A stretch of 64,000 nucleotides of DNA, taken from Dyadobacter subterraneus (lineage in GTDB: Bacteria; Bacteroidota; Bacteroidia; Cytophagales; Spirosomataceae). Positions 9,373 to 18,715 of the stretch are shown one piece after another. Numbering within the stretch: position 1 is the first letter of the stretch; every line of letters begins with the position of its first letter. The translations under genes were made by a program, and so were the position numbers. The DNA is taken from assembly GCF_015221875.1 (NCBI RefSeq), contig NZ_JACYGY010000001.1, positions 5,496,501 to 5,560,500 of the forward strand, given 5' to 3'. The notes under the pieces are model-generated. The model was not told the origin of the DNA. It did not search any database and saw nothing but the letters and a program-made list of their open reading frames with translations.

Positions 9373-10538
9373 AAATCCTTACGCCTCGAAGACCCCCGCA
9401 CCACCAACTCCGTTTTCAACACCTTTTCATTAGGCAAAATCATCTCCTCTTCCGATTCAATCAATTGTAAAACCCACTGCGCGGATGTTTTACCGATTGC
9501 ATTGGTTGGCTGTCTTATCGTAGTTAATCCCGGACCAATGTAGGCAGATTCCGGATTGTCACTGAAACCTACAACACCTAACTCATCCGGGATTCTGATT
9601 CCTTTTTCCAAAGCCATCAGCATAATTTCAATCGCAGAAGAATCATTTACTGCGAAAATTGCATCTGGCCGGTTTTCGAGATCCAATAAGTATTTCCCAT
9701 AAATCCTCGCCTTTTGCTGCGAAAACATTCCCTGGATCACCATATTCTCTTCAATACTTTTGCCATACTTTTCCATAGCAGCGCGGTACCCACGCAAGCG
9801 TTCACGACTTACCAGCAAATTAAGCGGACCGCCCAAATGCGCTATGCGCTCGTAACCGTTTAATATCAAATGTTCCACAGCTAAAAAAGAACCTTCAAAA
9901 TCATTTACAACCACTTTTGGAGCGGATACATAATCACAAACGCGGTTGAAAAGCACAAGAGGAATTCCTCTTTTCTCAAACACTTTCAGATGATCATAAT
10001 TATTAGTTTCCTGCGTCAGGGAAATCAATAAACCGTCAATCCGGTTGGCAAGCATCGCTTTAGTATTGGAAACTTCAATCGGGTAAGATTCATTGGACTG
10101 CATAATGGTCAGATTGTACCCAGCCTCTGTCAAAAGCTCATGGGCACCAATGATAATATTTGGAAAAAATGAATTGGTGAATTCCGGCACGATCATACCT
10201 ATCGTATTTGTCCGGCTTTTTACAAGATTATAAGCCAACTGATTTGGCTGATAATCAAGCAGCGCAGCCATTTCCAAAACCGCATTTCTGGTTTCAGGGC
10301 TAATATCAGCATGTCCATGCAGTGCCCTGGAAACCGTTGAATTTGAAACGCCGGTTGATCGGGCAATATCAATAATGGTAGTCTGGTGCCGTCGGCTATT
10401 TTTTCTGGGCGTGATTTGATCCGGATTTGAAAGCGTGAAAAAGTAATTGCAGTCTTTACAAACATAACGCTGTTTGTTCCGCACATAACCCGCTTTCATT
10501 ATCGATCCGACTTCGGAGCACTTAGGACATGAGATCAT
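9369..10538 (-). CDS. LacI-family transcriptional regulator with N-terminal IS1-type zinc ribbon
   Basis: A 389-residue regulator. Residues 1-35 form a zinc ribbon with C4-x2-C7 and C27-x2-C30 (GYVRNKQRYVCKDC), the same pattern as the InsA domain of IS1 transposases and not part of ordinary LacI proteins. The LacI helix-turn-helix follows (TIIDIARSTGVSNSTVSRAL, about residues 54-75), then the hinge and the periplasmic-binding-like effector domain (TIGMIVPEFTNSFFPNII; VVGFSDNPESAYIGPGLTTI). It is transcribed away from the second SusCD locus, and a near-ideal operator lies in the shared intergenic space. By inference it represses that locus until a sugar or derivative binds. Confidence 0.92.
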   Translation of the reverse strand: MISCPKCSEVGSIMKAGYVRNKQRYVCKDCNYFFTLSNPDQITPRKNSRRHQTTIIDIARSTGVSNSTVSRALHGHADISPETRNAVLEMAALLDYQPNQLAYNLVKSRTNTIGMIVPEFTNSFFPNIIIGAHELLTEAGYNLTIMQSNESYPIEVSNTKAMLANRIDGLLISLTQETNNYDHLKVFEKRGIPLVLFNRVCDYVSAPKVVVNDFEGSFLAVEHLILNGYERIAHLGGPLNLLVSRERLRGYRAAMEKYGKSIEENMVIQGMFSQQKARIYGKYLLDLENRPDAIFAVNDSSAIEIMLMALEKGIRIPDELGVVGFSDNPESAYIGPGLTTIRQPTNAIGKTSAQWVLQLIESEEEMILPNEKVLKTELVVRGSSRRKDF

Positions 10539-10640
10539 TGTATTATTTCAATATATCACCAAACAATCATAGAATTCTCTTTCAAAGATATTAAAAATAA
10601 CTTCTATAAAATTTTCATATAAAAAATAATCATAACCATA

Positions 10641-10672
10641 TATCGGTAACGTATCCGCAAACGTTACCGATA
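10641..10672. promoter_or_regulatory. Inverted-repeat operator between the lacI-type gene and the second SusC
   Basis: Perfect 12-bp arms TATCGGTAACGT and ACGTTACCGATA are separated by the 8-bp spacer ATCCGCAA. The AACGT/ACGTT half sites resemble LacI-family operators. It is the only strong palindrome in the 333-bp intergenic stretch 10539-10871, about 100 bp before the regulator's start on one side and 200 bp before susC on the other. It probably serves autoregulation, control of the SusC promoter, or both. The rest of the stretch is AT-rich with no gene seen. Confidence 0.7.
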
Positions 10673-10871
10673 CTTTTTGTGATAATTCGTGATATTTCTG
10701 CGTTTTTTCGGCCTTGACAAAACTTTTTTGCTTCCTATATTCAAGTAATAATTCCGGTTTTCAATCAAAAAAGGCATTCTATCGAATCTTTTCAGATTTG
10801 GAAAACATTAGTTGAACACCTAAAAAAATTGAACTATTTCAATTTACGCTACTATCAAAACCCTTTTAACT

Positions 10872-13800
10872 ATGCTCAAAAATTTATGTAAAATCACTTT
10901 CCTAATTCTCCTGGTCATAACCGCATCCGGGAAATTCCTGCATGCACAGGATGGGACTGTCAAAGGGAAAATTATTGACGAAACTGGTCAGCCTGTTCCT
11001 GGCGCAAGTGTTACTGTGAAAGGTTCACAGCAAGGAACACTTTCAAATGTCGATGGAACTTACTCATTAGCAGCCACTGCCCAGTCAACGCTGGTATTTT
11101 CATTTGTTGGTTATCTGAAAGAGGAAATACCTGTAAATAGTAAAACAACGATTGACATTACTTTAAAAGTTGACCAAAAAGCACTGGATGAAGTGGTCGT
11201 TGTAGGTTATGGAACACAGCGAAAAATAGAAACGACCGGTTCTATCGCTTCTGTAAAAGCATCAGATCTCGTACAAACTCCTGTTGTAAACCTAGCGCAG
11301 GGACTTCAATCACGTATTTCCGGTGTTCAGATTAATCAAAATTCAGGTTCGCCCGGTGGAAATATCAGTGTCAGAATTCGTGGAACTAACTCAATCAATG
11401 GAACCTCCGAACCACTTTATGTAATCGATGGAATCCAGATTTCCAATAGTGGCGGGATTACGGATGTAAGTCCGCTTTCAACCATAAACCCTAATGATAT
11501 TGAATCGATTGAAATCCTGAAAGATGCTTCTTCATCAGCGATTTACGGTTCAAGAGCAGCAAACGGTGTTATATTGATCACAACAAAAAGAGGAAAAACA
11601 GGTGCAACGCGTGTAACCTATGACGGATATTACGGAAGCCAGAAAGTAAGAAAAACTTTACCTGTTTTAGACGCTACACAATTTGCACAGCTGGAAAATG
11701 AAGTTTTCAAAAACAATTATTACAAAGATCCAGCTTCACTTGGCAAAGGTGTAAACTGGCAGGATATTATTTTCAGAGAAGCGCCTATTCAAAATCACCA
11801 GCTTTCGATTAATGGTGGTTCAGAAAAAACACAAATGGCACTTTCCCTGAATTATTTCAATCAGGACGGTATCATCATCAATTCCAATTTCAAACGTTAT
11901 TCTTACCGTCTGAATGTTGACCATAAAGTTAGTAAACGGGTAAAAATCGGTACCAGTATTCTTGGAAGCTTTAACGTTAATAATGGTGTTACAACTGGCT
12001 CAGAAACCGTTGGAGACGCGGGTGTCGTAACTAATTCGATTCTTGGATCTGCCATCGGCGCACCGCCAACTTTACAGCCTTATCACCCAGATGGCTCAAT
12101 TTTCCCATTTGGAGAACAAGCCGCAGGACAATATCGTGAGGTGACAAATCCGTTGAATTTTGGTTCCATGCTGAACCGGACAGCAATCAATCGTACGTTG
12201 GTCAATCTTTATGGTGAAGTTTCTTTGTTCAAAGGATTATCCTACCGCGCATCTTTTAACGCTGATTTGCAAAGCAGCTTACAGGATCGATATTCTCCAA
12301 GATCCATCGTCGCAAAAAACGATTTAAATGATAATTCGGGTTCCGGATACAAAAGAAATGCAAATTCAAAATCGCTTTTGCATGAAAGTATTCTTACCTA
12401 CGCCACGCAGCTTGCACCTAATCATTCCTTAAAAGCAACCGCACTTTTTGCAACGCAGATCGAATTATTTAATCAGAATTAAATAAGTGCGACCGGTTTC
12501 CCAAATGATGCCACAAGTAATGAAGCACTTCAACTTGCGTTAACCCGTACCGTTACCAGTACCCGTAACAGTTCGCGTCTTGATTCTTATATGGGCAGGG
12601 TTAATTACGGTTTTAAAGACAGACTTTTCGTAGATCTTACAGCGCGTGTCGACGGATCAAGCAAGTTTGGCGCTAATCATAAATATGGAGTTTTCCCGGC
12701 AGTATCCGCCGCTTACCGTTTGATTGAAGAACCGTTTATTAAAAATGTTTCCTGGCTTTCTGATCTGAAAATTCGTGGAAGTTATGGGATTACAGGAAAT
12801 GCGGGTGGCCTCGTTCCCTATCAATCTTTGGCAACGGTTTCTGCCCAAGGTGCTGATTACAATTTTAACCACACTTATATAACCGGAATAAATCCATCCG
12901 GTATCTCAAATCCGGATTTAAGATGGGAAAAATCAAAACAGGCCAACGTTGGTATTGATGTAAGTTTATTGAATAACAGATTGAGTTTAATCGCTGATGT
13001 TTATAAAAAACGGACGGATGATTTATTGTATGTCAAAGCGTTACCGCTGAGTTCTGGCTACGCGAACATCACCGGAAATTTTGCTTCCCTTCAGAATAAA
13101 GGTCTGGAACTTGCGGCCAATGCCAGAATTCTTGATGGTGCTTTCACCTGGAACGTTTCAGGAAATATCACATTCAACCGTAACAAAGTTTTAGGACTGG
13201 ACGGCGGACTTACCCAGGAAAGATTCATTACGGCTTATACGGTTTTGAAAGTTGGCCAACCGCTTGGTTTGATTAAAACCTATGTTTTTGACGGAATCAA
13301 TCAAACCGGAGATGCGATCCTGCCCGGGTACGACGGACGACTTGGCGGACATAAAGTAAAAGATGTAAATGGCGATGGAAAAATTTCAGCTGACGATCAA
13401 GTCGTTACAGGCAATCCAAATCCTAAATTTATTTATGGTTTTTCAACCAATGCATCTTACAAACATTTTGACCTGAGCATATTCATTTCAGGTTCTCAGG
13501 GAAATGATATTTATAACGCCAGCCGACTTTCTTTTGAAAATCCAGGTGGAGGCAGAAATATGCTGGCAGGTTTGGCAGATCGTTGGACACCTACAAATCC
13601 TAACAACGAATATGCGAGCGCCTACGTCAGCGGACGTTTACCGGTGACCAATCATTTCGTTGAAAACGGATCTTACGTGCGGCTTAAAAACATTTCGCTG
13701 GGTTACACATTGCCGAAAATTAAGGGGATTCAACAGATCAGGATTTATGCCAGTGTCAACAATTTGCTGACGATTACGAAATACAGCGGCTTTGATCCCG

Positions 13801-13901
13801 AAGTGAATACCTATGCAGGTTCCAACACTGTCATTGGGGTAGACAACCTTGTCTATCCACAGGCAAAATCAATTCTGGGTGGTCTGCAAATCACGTTCTA
13901 A
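10872..13901 (+). pseudogene. SusC/RagA TonB-linked transporter interrupted by one in-frame TAA
   Basis: A full-length SusC of about 1009 codons with a single in-frame TAA at 12480-12482. The frame before (ending ELFNQN) and after (ISATGFPNDATSNEALQ) is continuous and reads as one protein: signal peptide, carboxypeptidase-like domain (VKGKIIDETGQPVPGASV), plug (DEVVVVGYGTQRKIETTGS; NGVILITTKRGK) and barrel ending ILGGLQITF. Unlike the first SusC it lacks an STN domain, in keeping with LacI rather than ECF control. Without readthrough or correction the barrel would be cut in the middle and inactive. Could be a recent nonsense mutation or a base-calling error. Confidence 0.88.
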
Positions 13902-13934
13902 GCCATTATTTCCCTATTTAAAACTGAATTCGAT

Positions 13935-15437
13935 ATGAAACCTATGTTTCCATCATATATAAAATTATCCTCGGCCGGACTTGTCATAAGCATGTTTTTG
14001 TTCAATGCCTGCCAGCTCGACGAGACGATTTATTCCTCCATTTATACCGAAGATTTTTACAAAACTGCCGCAGATGCTGAAAAAGGTCTGGTTGCAGCGT
14101 ACGATCCTTTGGCTGATATGTATTCCGGTCCGGCCGCAACGCTGGTACCAGATTTCAGCGACGACCAGACTTATCCACGTGGTGTTGTGGGTAGAAATAC
14201 GTTGACACTTTTTACGTACGATGTCAATTACACAACCCAGAAAACAAATTCCCGGACAAATGAATCTCCGCAGCAAATCTGGTCCTCGGGTTATGATGGT
14301 ATTGAAAAAGCAAACTGGATCATTGCAAAAGTTCCGGAAGCAACCATGGATGCAACCCGCCAGAAACAGATCATTGGTGAAGCCTATTTTTTGCGCGCGT
14401 TTTACCAATGGACTTTGACAAAAAACTTTGGTGACGTACCCATAAAAACAACGCCAAGTTACTCGCAGGAAGAAGCGATTGTGGGCAAAAGTCCAAAAGC
14501 GGATGTGTACAAACAAATTTACGCAGATCTTGACCAGGCGCTGACAGCCGGCCTTCCATCCTACCCGAATGTTGATAAAGGACGCCCTTCCAATGAAGTC
14601 GTAAACGCACTTTATGCAAAAGCTGCTTTGTATAATGAAGACTGGGCAAAGGCATTGGAAAAAGCAAAAGCAGTGATCAATTCCGGAAAATATTCCCTGA
14701 TGCCGGATGTGCGTGATACTTATCGTTACGACAAAGAAGATGCTGCCCGCGCAGAAAATATGTGGGCATTTGAAGTGGATCCGCTAACACAAACACGGTC
14801 ACATCAACTGACAAGTTTGATGGGCCCGACAGGAAGTGCTGCCCCGGAATATGCCAAAACATCTTACGGTTCCATGTTTGCCTATCAATCATTTTTCAAT
14901 TCTTTCAATCCGATAGATAAGCGCAGATTGTTGCTTGACACAACATATATTGACAAAACCGGCAAGACGATTGCTCAAAAAAATATTACGCCGATAACAA
15001 CGGATGCGGTTTTGATAAAGAAATATCAGGATCCGGTTTCTACGGTCGGGATGATTCCTAATATTCCAATTTTGCGCCTTGCCGATATGTACCTGATCGC
15101 TGCCGAAGCAGAAGCTAGATTGAACGGTGCAACTGGTGTCGCTTATGATTTTATCAATGTGATCAGAAAACGCGCCGGACTTCCTGACCTGGCAACGGGT
15201 CTTGGTAAGGATGCATTTATTGATGCAGTGATACAGGAGCGTGCCTGGGAGTTTTTTGCAGAAGGTGACCGCTGGTATGACTTAACACGAACAGGAAAAT
15301 TCCTGACCGCAATTCCAAAAGCGGTAAATAGTGTATATCCTGTCCGCACGCCAACGGCAAAAAACAAATATTTCCCAATACCTCAGGACGAAATTTATGC
15401 GAATCCAAAACTGGTGCAAAATCCTGATTGGCAATAG
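13935..15437 (+). CDS. SusD/RagB-family outer membrane lipoprotein
   Basis: Glycan-binding partner of the preceding SusC, 33 bp downstream. The signal peptide ends with FNAC (lipidated Cys26). The helical repeat region (GEAYFLRAFYQWTLTKNFGD) and C-terminal SusD segment (ERAWEFFAEGDRWYDLTRTG) are intact, finishing with FPIPQDEIYANPKLVQNPDWQ-type family tail. The gene has no defect even though its SusC partner carries a stop codon, which suggests that the SusC damage is recent or an artefact. Confidence 0.95.
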   Translation: MKPMFPSYIKLSSAGLVISMFLFNACQLDETIYSSIYTEDFYKTAADAEKGLVAAYDPLADMYSGPAATLVPDFSDDQTYPRGVVGRNTLTLFTYDVNYTTQKTNSRTNESPQQIWSSGYDGIEKANWIIAKVPEATMDATRQKQIIGEAYFLRAFYQWTLTKNFGDVPIKTTPSYSQEEAIVGKSPKADVYKQIYADLDQALTAGLPSYPNVDKGRPSNEVVNALYAKAALYNEDWAKALEKAKAVINSGKYSLMPDVRDTYRYDKEDAARAENMWAFEVDPLTQTRSHQLTSLMGPTGSAAPEYAKTSYGSMFAYQSFFNSFNPIDKRRLLLDTTYIDKTGKTIAQKNITPITTDAVLIKKYQDPVSTVGMIPNIPILRLADMYLIAAEAEARLNGATGVAYDFINVIRKRAGLPDLATGLGKDAFIDAVIQERAWEFFAEGDRWYDLTRTGKFLTAIPKAVNSVYPVRTPTAKNKYFPIPQDEIYANPKLVQNPDWQ

Positions 15438-15515
15438 TTTCAATGAGCAAATAATTCAAAACGAAATCAGAAAATCGTCAAAGTTTTCTGGTTTCGTTAA
15501 CTGTAATTCAAGAAA

Positions 15516-16550
15516 ATGAACCCGTTATTTCTTCTTTCTCTGATGCTTCTTTCCTCTTTTTCTCAGTCCGGAAAAAGTCAGGAAAATAGTATTGCAGTCT
15601 CAGGGAAAGTGGGAAATATGGTTAAAGAAAAGATACGTGAGTTCACTGTTGTTGAGAACGATACGCTTCAATATACTTTAAAACTGAAATTCGACGACTC
15701 CGGAAAACCGCAGTATTTCTTCCGGAATATTTTCACGCCGGTTTGTTATACCAACGAATGCAAACCAGTGCACATTAATTTCTATTGGGATCTTTTGGGC
15801 AATTACGTGAGGTATGATCTGCCGGAAGGAAAAGTCCTCACCAAAGTTGATCACGAAGAATTCAAAGCGGAAGATTACGAAAAATTACAGGATATCCTGG
15901 CCAGGCAGAATTCCATTTTTGCCGATTTAAAAATGGAAGATCTTATTACAAAAGGTACGGATGACTTGTCTGATTCAGTGGACGCCAAAACCGGAGCTAC
16001 TTTAAAAACAATTAAAAACGAAGTGATTGACGGAGCGGTTTACACCTGTTTTACACTTTGGAAAATTGCTTATGGAAAGGCTGTTCCGGAAATGCTGAAA
16101 ATAACGGAATCTTATAAAAATGATAAAATGCTCCATGATTTCCTGGCTGACAAAAACTATCATTATCAGTACTGGGCCATGGAAAAAGTGATTAACAAAG
16201 ATGGCCGCGTCTTAAAAACTTTTGAACCGGACATAGAAAAAATTATTGCCGGGAAAAATCTTTATACTGCCCGAACAGCATTGCAGAAAACAGAAAATGA
16301 TTTTTTCTCAAAACCGCAAAAACAAAACTGGCTTTGGGAAACATTCCAATCAGCTTCCTATCCGATGCAGATCGCGATTTTGAAAAAACTTTCGACTATT
16401 CCTTTGAACCAAACCTTAACAGAAAATATCGCTAACGGGCTTGTTGCCTCAAACGATGAACAACGGAAATTGAAAATTGAATTATTGAAAAAGCAGAGCG
16501 GACTATCGGATAAAAGTCGAGAGATTTTAGATAAAGCGATGAATGACTAA
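15516..16550 (+). CDS. Exported protein with ApbE-type flavinylation motif (putative covalent FMN carrier)
   Basis: A 344-residue protein with a signal peptide (MNPLFLLSLMLLSSFS). Residues 156-162 read DAKTGAT, matching the Dxx(S/T)GAT motif at which ApbE attaches FMN to the last threonine (Thr162 here) in NqrC/RnfG-like FMN-binding domains. The following helix KTIKNEVIDGAVYTCFT fits the same pattern. Before it is a beta-rich domain with Cys77 and Cys82; after it is a helical repeat-like tail (residues 200-344). An apbE gene lies two genes downstream and two FAD oxidoreductases share the locus. By inference it is a periplasmic electron carrier. Overall it matches no family I can name, and the flavinylation call rests on the motif and context. 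Confidence 0.6.
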   Translation: MNPLFLLSLMLLSSFSQSGKSQENSIAVSGKVGNMVKEKIREFTVVENDTLQYTLKLKFDDSGKPQYFFRNIFTPVCYTNECKPVHINFYWDLLGNYVRYDLPEGKVLTKVDHEEFKAEDYEKLQDILARQNSIFADLKMEDLITKGTDDLSDSVDAKTGATLKTIKNEVIDGAVYTCFTLWKIAYGKAVPEMLKITESYKNDKMLHDFLADKNYHYQYWAMEKVINKDGRVLKTFEPDIEKIIAGKNLYTARTALQKTENDFFSKPQKQNWLWETFQSASYPMQIAILKKLSTIPLNQTLTENIANGLVASNDEQRKLKIELLKKQSGLSDKSREILDKAMND

Positions 16551-16576
16551 AGTCTGGAAAGTAGAGATATCTGGCC

Positions 16577-16598
16577 ACCCAAGGCTGAAGCCTTGGGT
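16577..16598. repeat. REP-like palindrome
   Basis: Perfect inverted repeat ACCCAAGGCT-GA-AGCCTTGGGT in the 347-bp gap before the first FAD oxidoreductase. Three further palindromes of the same style follow. Such short GC-richer units are a known intergenic repeat style in Bacteroidota genomes. Confidence 0.7.
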
Positions 16599-16780
16599 TA
16601 ATGCAGTGCTAAAACTAAAAATAGCAAATTCAGCGATTTGCAGTTCCATATCCAAAGTTTAAAAATCGGAAGAACTAATCCTCGGCGAAAGACTTCGATT
16701 TGAAATTTTAAACAACCAAAACATGGATCATAGAAATTCAGAAACCGGATTTTGAAGTTAATAAGCAAAAATCCACCACT

Positions 16781-16827
16781 AAGGTTTCAACCTTGGAAAG
16801 CACTAACCCAGGGCTTCAGCCTTGGGT
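16781..16827. repeat. Pair of REP-like palindromes
   Basis: Two units: AAGGTT-TC-AACCTT (16781-16794) and ACCCAGGGCT-TC-AGCCTTGGGT (16806-16827, one G:T mismatch). The second is a near copy of the unit at 16577-16598, so the gap holds a small REP cluster with copies about 230 bp apart. Confidence 0.7.
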
Positions 16828-16849
16828 CGAATGAGCGACCAACCATCCC

Positions 16850-16875
16850 GGATTCAGGGTTTTAACCCTGAATCC
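16850..16875. repeat. REP-like hairpin just upstream of a start codon
   Basis: Perfect 12-bp arms GGATTCAGGGTT and AACCCTGAATCC with a TT loop, ending 1 bp before ATG 16877 and 22 bp before the preferred ATG 16898. As RNA it would place a stable stem in the leader of the oxidoreductase gene and could separate its expression from the genes upstream. Confidence 0.7.
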
Positions 16876-16897
16876 TATGGAACAAACCAATATAAAG

Positions 16898-18697
16898 ATG
16901 AAAAACTATCTAACACTATTCCTTCTAATATTCACATTGCAGCTTTCTGCGCAAAACCACGTTTTCGTAGAAACTGAATCCTTTGAAAACAAAGGCGGCT
17001 GGGTTATTGACCAGCAATCTTTTGTGGTTATGGGTTCGTCTTACCTGATGGCGCATGGCATGGGCCGACCAGTAAAAGATGCCTCAACAACCGTAAAATT
17101 CCCCAAAAAAGGAAAATACCATATCTGGGTTCGCACCAAAGACTGGGCACCATTTCCAAAAGGACCGGGAAAATTTCAGGTTTCTATTGATGGAAATCCG
17201 ATTAAGCAAGTTTTTGGAGAAAGCGGTTCTGATGAGTGGAAGTGGTACGATGCGGGCGAAACTGAAATAAAAACGGAAACAATCAAATTATCCATGAAAG
17301 ATCTGACCGGTTTTAATGGCCGCTGCGATGCGATTTTGTTCACAGATGCTCCAAAATTCACCCCACCTAATAAACTGGAAGAACTAACCGCCTTCCGCAA
17401 AAAACTTTTAAATCTGCCTGGTGCACCGGTATCCGCCGGACATTTTGATATGGTCGTTGTTGGTGGCGGTGTAGCTGGAACCTGTGCCGCTATTTCAGCT
17501 TCAAGAATGGGGTTGAAAGTTGCGTTAATCCAGGATCGGCCAGTTTTGGGTGGTAATAACAGTTCGGAAATACGTGTGCATTTGATGGGTGATGTTGATA
17601 AAAATTACTATCCCAAACTTGGTAGGATTGTAAGAGAAATGGACAATGGAGATCCGGGAAACGGAAATCCTGATGCAAAAGAATATGGCGACGCAAGAAA
17701 AACTTCTATTGTAAAAGCCGAAAAAAACATCTCGCTTTTCCTGAATACTTATGTGGATAAAGTTGAAAAACAAAACGACATTATTACGGCGGTTGTAGGA
17801 AGAGACATTATTACCAATAAAGAAACCCGTTTCGAAGGCTCCTTCTTTTCAGACTGTACCGGCGACGGAACCATCGGATATCTGGCCGGAGCAGAATTTA
17901 GAATGGGAAGAGAAAGCAAAGCGGAAACAGGCGAATCACTGGCTGCCGAGAAACCGGATAATTTTACTTTGGGAACTTCAAATCTTTGGGCTTCATTACC
18001 ACGTGATACCGTTACAACTTTTCCTGAAACGCCCTGGGCACTGCAATTTTCAGACGAGTACCACATCGATAATACCAAGGCCGACTGGGAATGGGAAACT
18101 GGTTTTGGAAACTTCAACACCATCACGGATGCCGAAAAAATTCGAGACCATAACCTGCGTGCGATTTATGGAAACTGGTCGTATCTGAAAAATCACAAAT
18201 CACAAAAATATGCAAAACAGGAGCTTGCCTGGGTAGCTTATATTGGAGGAAAAAGAGAGTCGCGCAGAATCATCGGTGATCATATTTTAAACCAGATGGA
18301 TATTCAGGAAGGCAAACAGTATCCGGATGGATCTGTTACGGCTACCTGGACAATTGATCTTCATTTTCCAGATGCAAAAAACAGCAAATATTTTGAAGGA
18401 CAGGAGTTTTTCGCAGGAACCAAACATATCAAGGTAGCTCCTTACACCATTCCATACCGCTGCCTTTATTCCAAAAATATCCAGAATCTTTTCGTTGCCG
18501 GAAGAAATATCAGTACTACACACGTAGCTTTTGGCAGCACAAGAGTGATGAGAACTTGTGGTATGATGGGCGAAGTTGTAGGTTTTGCCGCTTATTTGAC
18601 CACAAAATATAAGACTACACCAAGAGGCGTTTACCAGGATCACCTACCCGAATTGATGGGAATTTTAAAAGGAGAAACCATAGAGGCTCAGCCGTAA
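16898..18697 (+). CDS. Exported FAD-dependent oxidoreductase (FAD_oxidored, PF12831 type) with N-terminal carbohydrate-binding-like domain
   Basis: Start chosen at ATG 16898 (MKNYLTLFLLIFTLQLSAQ), which gives a clean signal peptide; an in-frame ATG lies at 16877. After the signal comes a jelly-roll, CBM-like module (VFVETESFENKGGW ... GRCDAILFTDAP, about residues 20-165), then a Rossmann FAD site (MVVVGGGVAGTCAAISASR) and the family block QDRPVLGGNNSSEIRVH. The C-terminal part includes the conserved LFVAGRNISTTHVAFGSTRV. Proteins of this family are common in polysaccharide loci; their substrates are poorly known. Together with ApbE and the flavinylation-motif protein it suggests periplasmic oxidation of a sugar or aglycone. 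Confidence 0.85.
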   Translation: MKNYLTLFLLIFTLQLSAQNHVFVETESFENKGGWVIDQQSFVVMGSSYLMAHGMGRPVKDASTTVKFPKKGKYHIWVRTKDWAPFPKGPGKFQVSIDGNPIKQVFGESGSDEWKWYDAGETEIKTETIKLSMKDLTGFNGRCDAILFTDAPKFTPPNKLEELTAFRKKLLNLPGAPVSAGHFDMVVVGGGVAGTCAAISASRMGLKVALIQDRPVLGGNNSSEIRVHLMGDVDKNYYPKLGRIVREMDNGDPGNGNPDAKEYGDARKTSIVKAEKNISLFLNTYVDKVEKQNDIITAVVGRDIITNKETRFEGSFFSDCTGDGTIGYLAGAEFRMGRESKAETGESLAAEKPDNFTLGTSNLWASLPRDTVTTFPETPWALQFSDEYHIDNTKADWEWETGFGNFNTITDAEKIRDHNLRAIYGNWSYLKNHKSQKYAKQELAWVAYIGGKRESRRIIGDHILNQMDIQEGKQYPDGSVTATWTIDLHFPDAKNSKYFEGQEFFAGTKHIKVAPYTIPYRCLYSKNIQNLFVAGRNISTTHVAFGSTRVMRTCGMMGEVVGFAAYLTTKYKTTPRGVYQDHLPELMGILKGETIEAQP

Positions 18698-18715
18698 TAT
18701 TTCTATCTATTAGCC

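Noticed and set aside
9369..9475. Transposase gene suggested by the IS1-like zinc ribbon
   Set aside because: The ribbon is at the N-terminus of a complete LacI protein (10449-10538 region); no transposase catalytic domain or terminal repeats are present.
12480..12482. Alternative genetic code with TAA as sense codon
   Set aside because: TAA ends many intact genes here (for example the SusD genes, leuS and aguB), so two internal TAA codons are better explained as mutations or errors.
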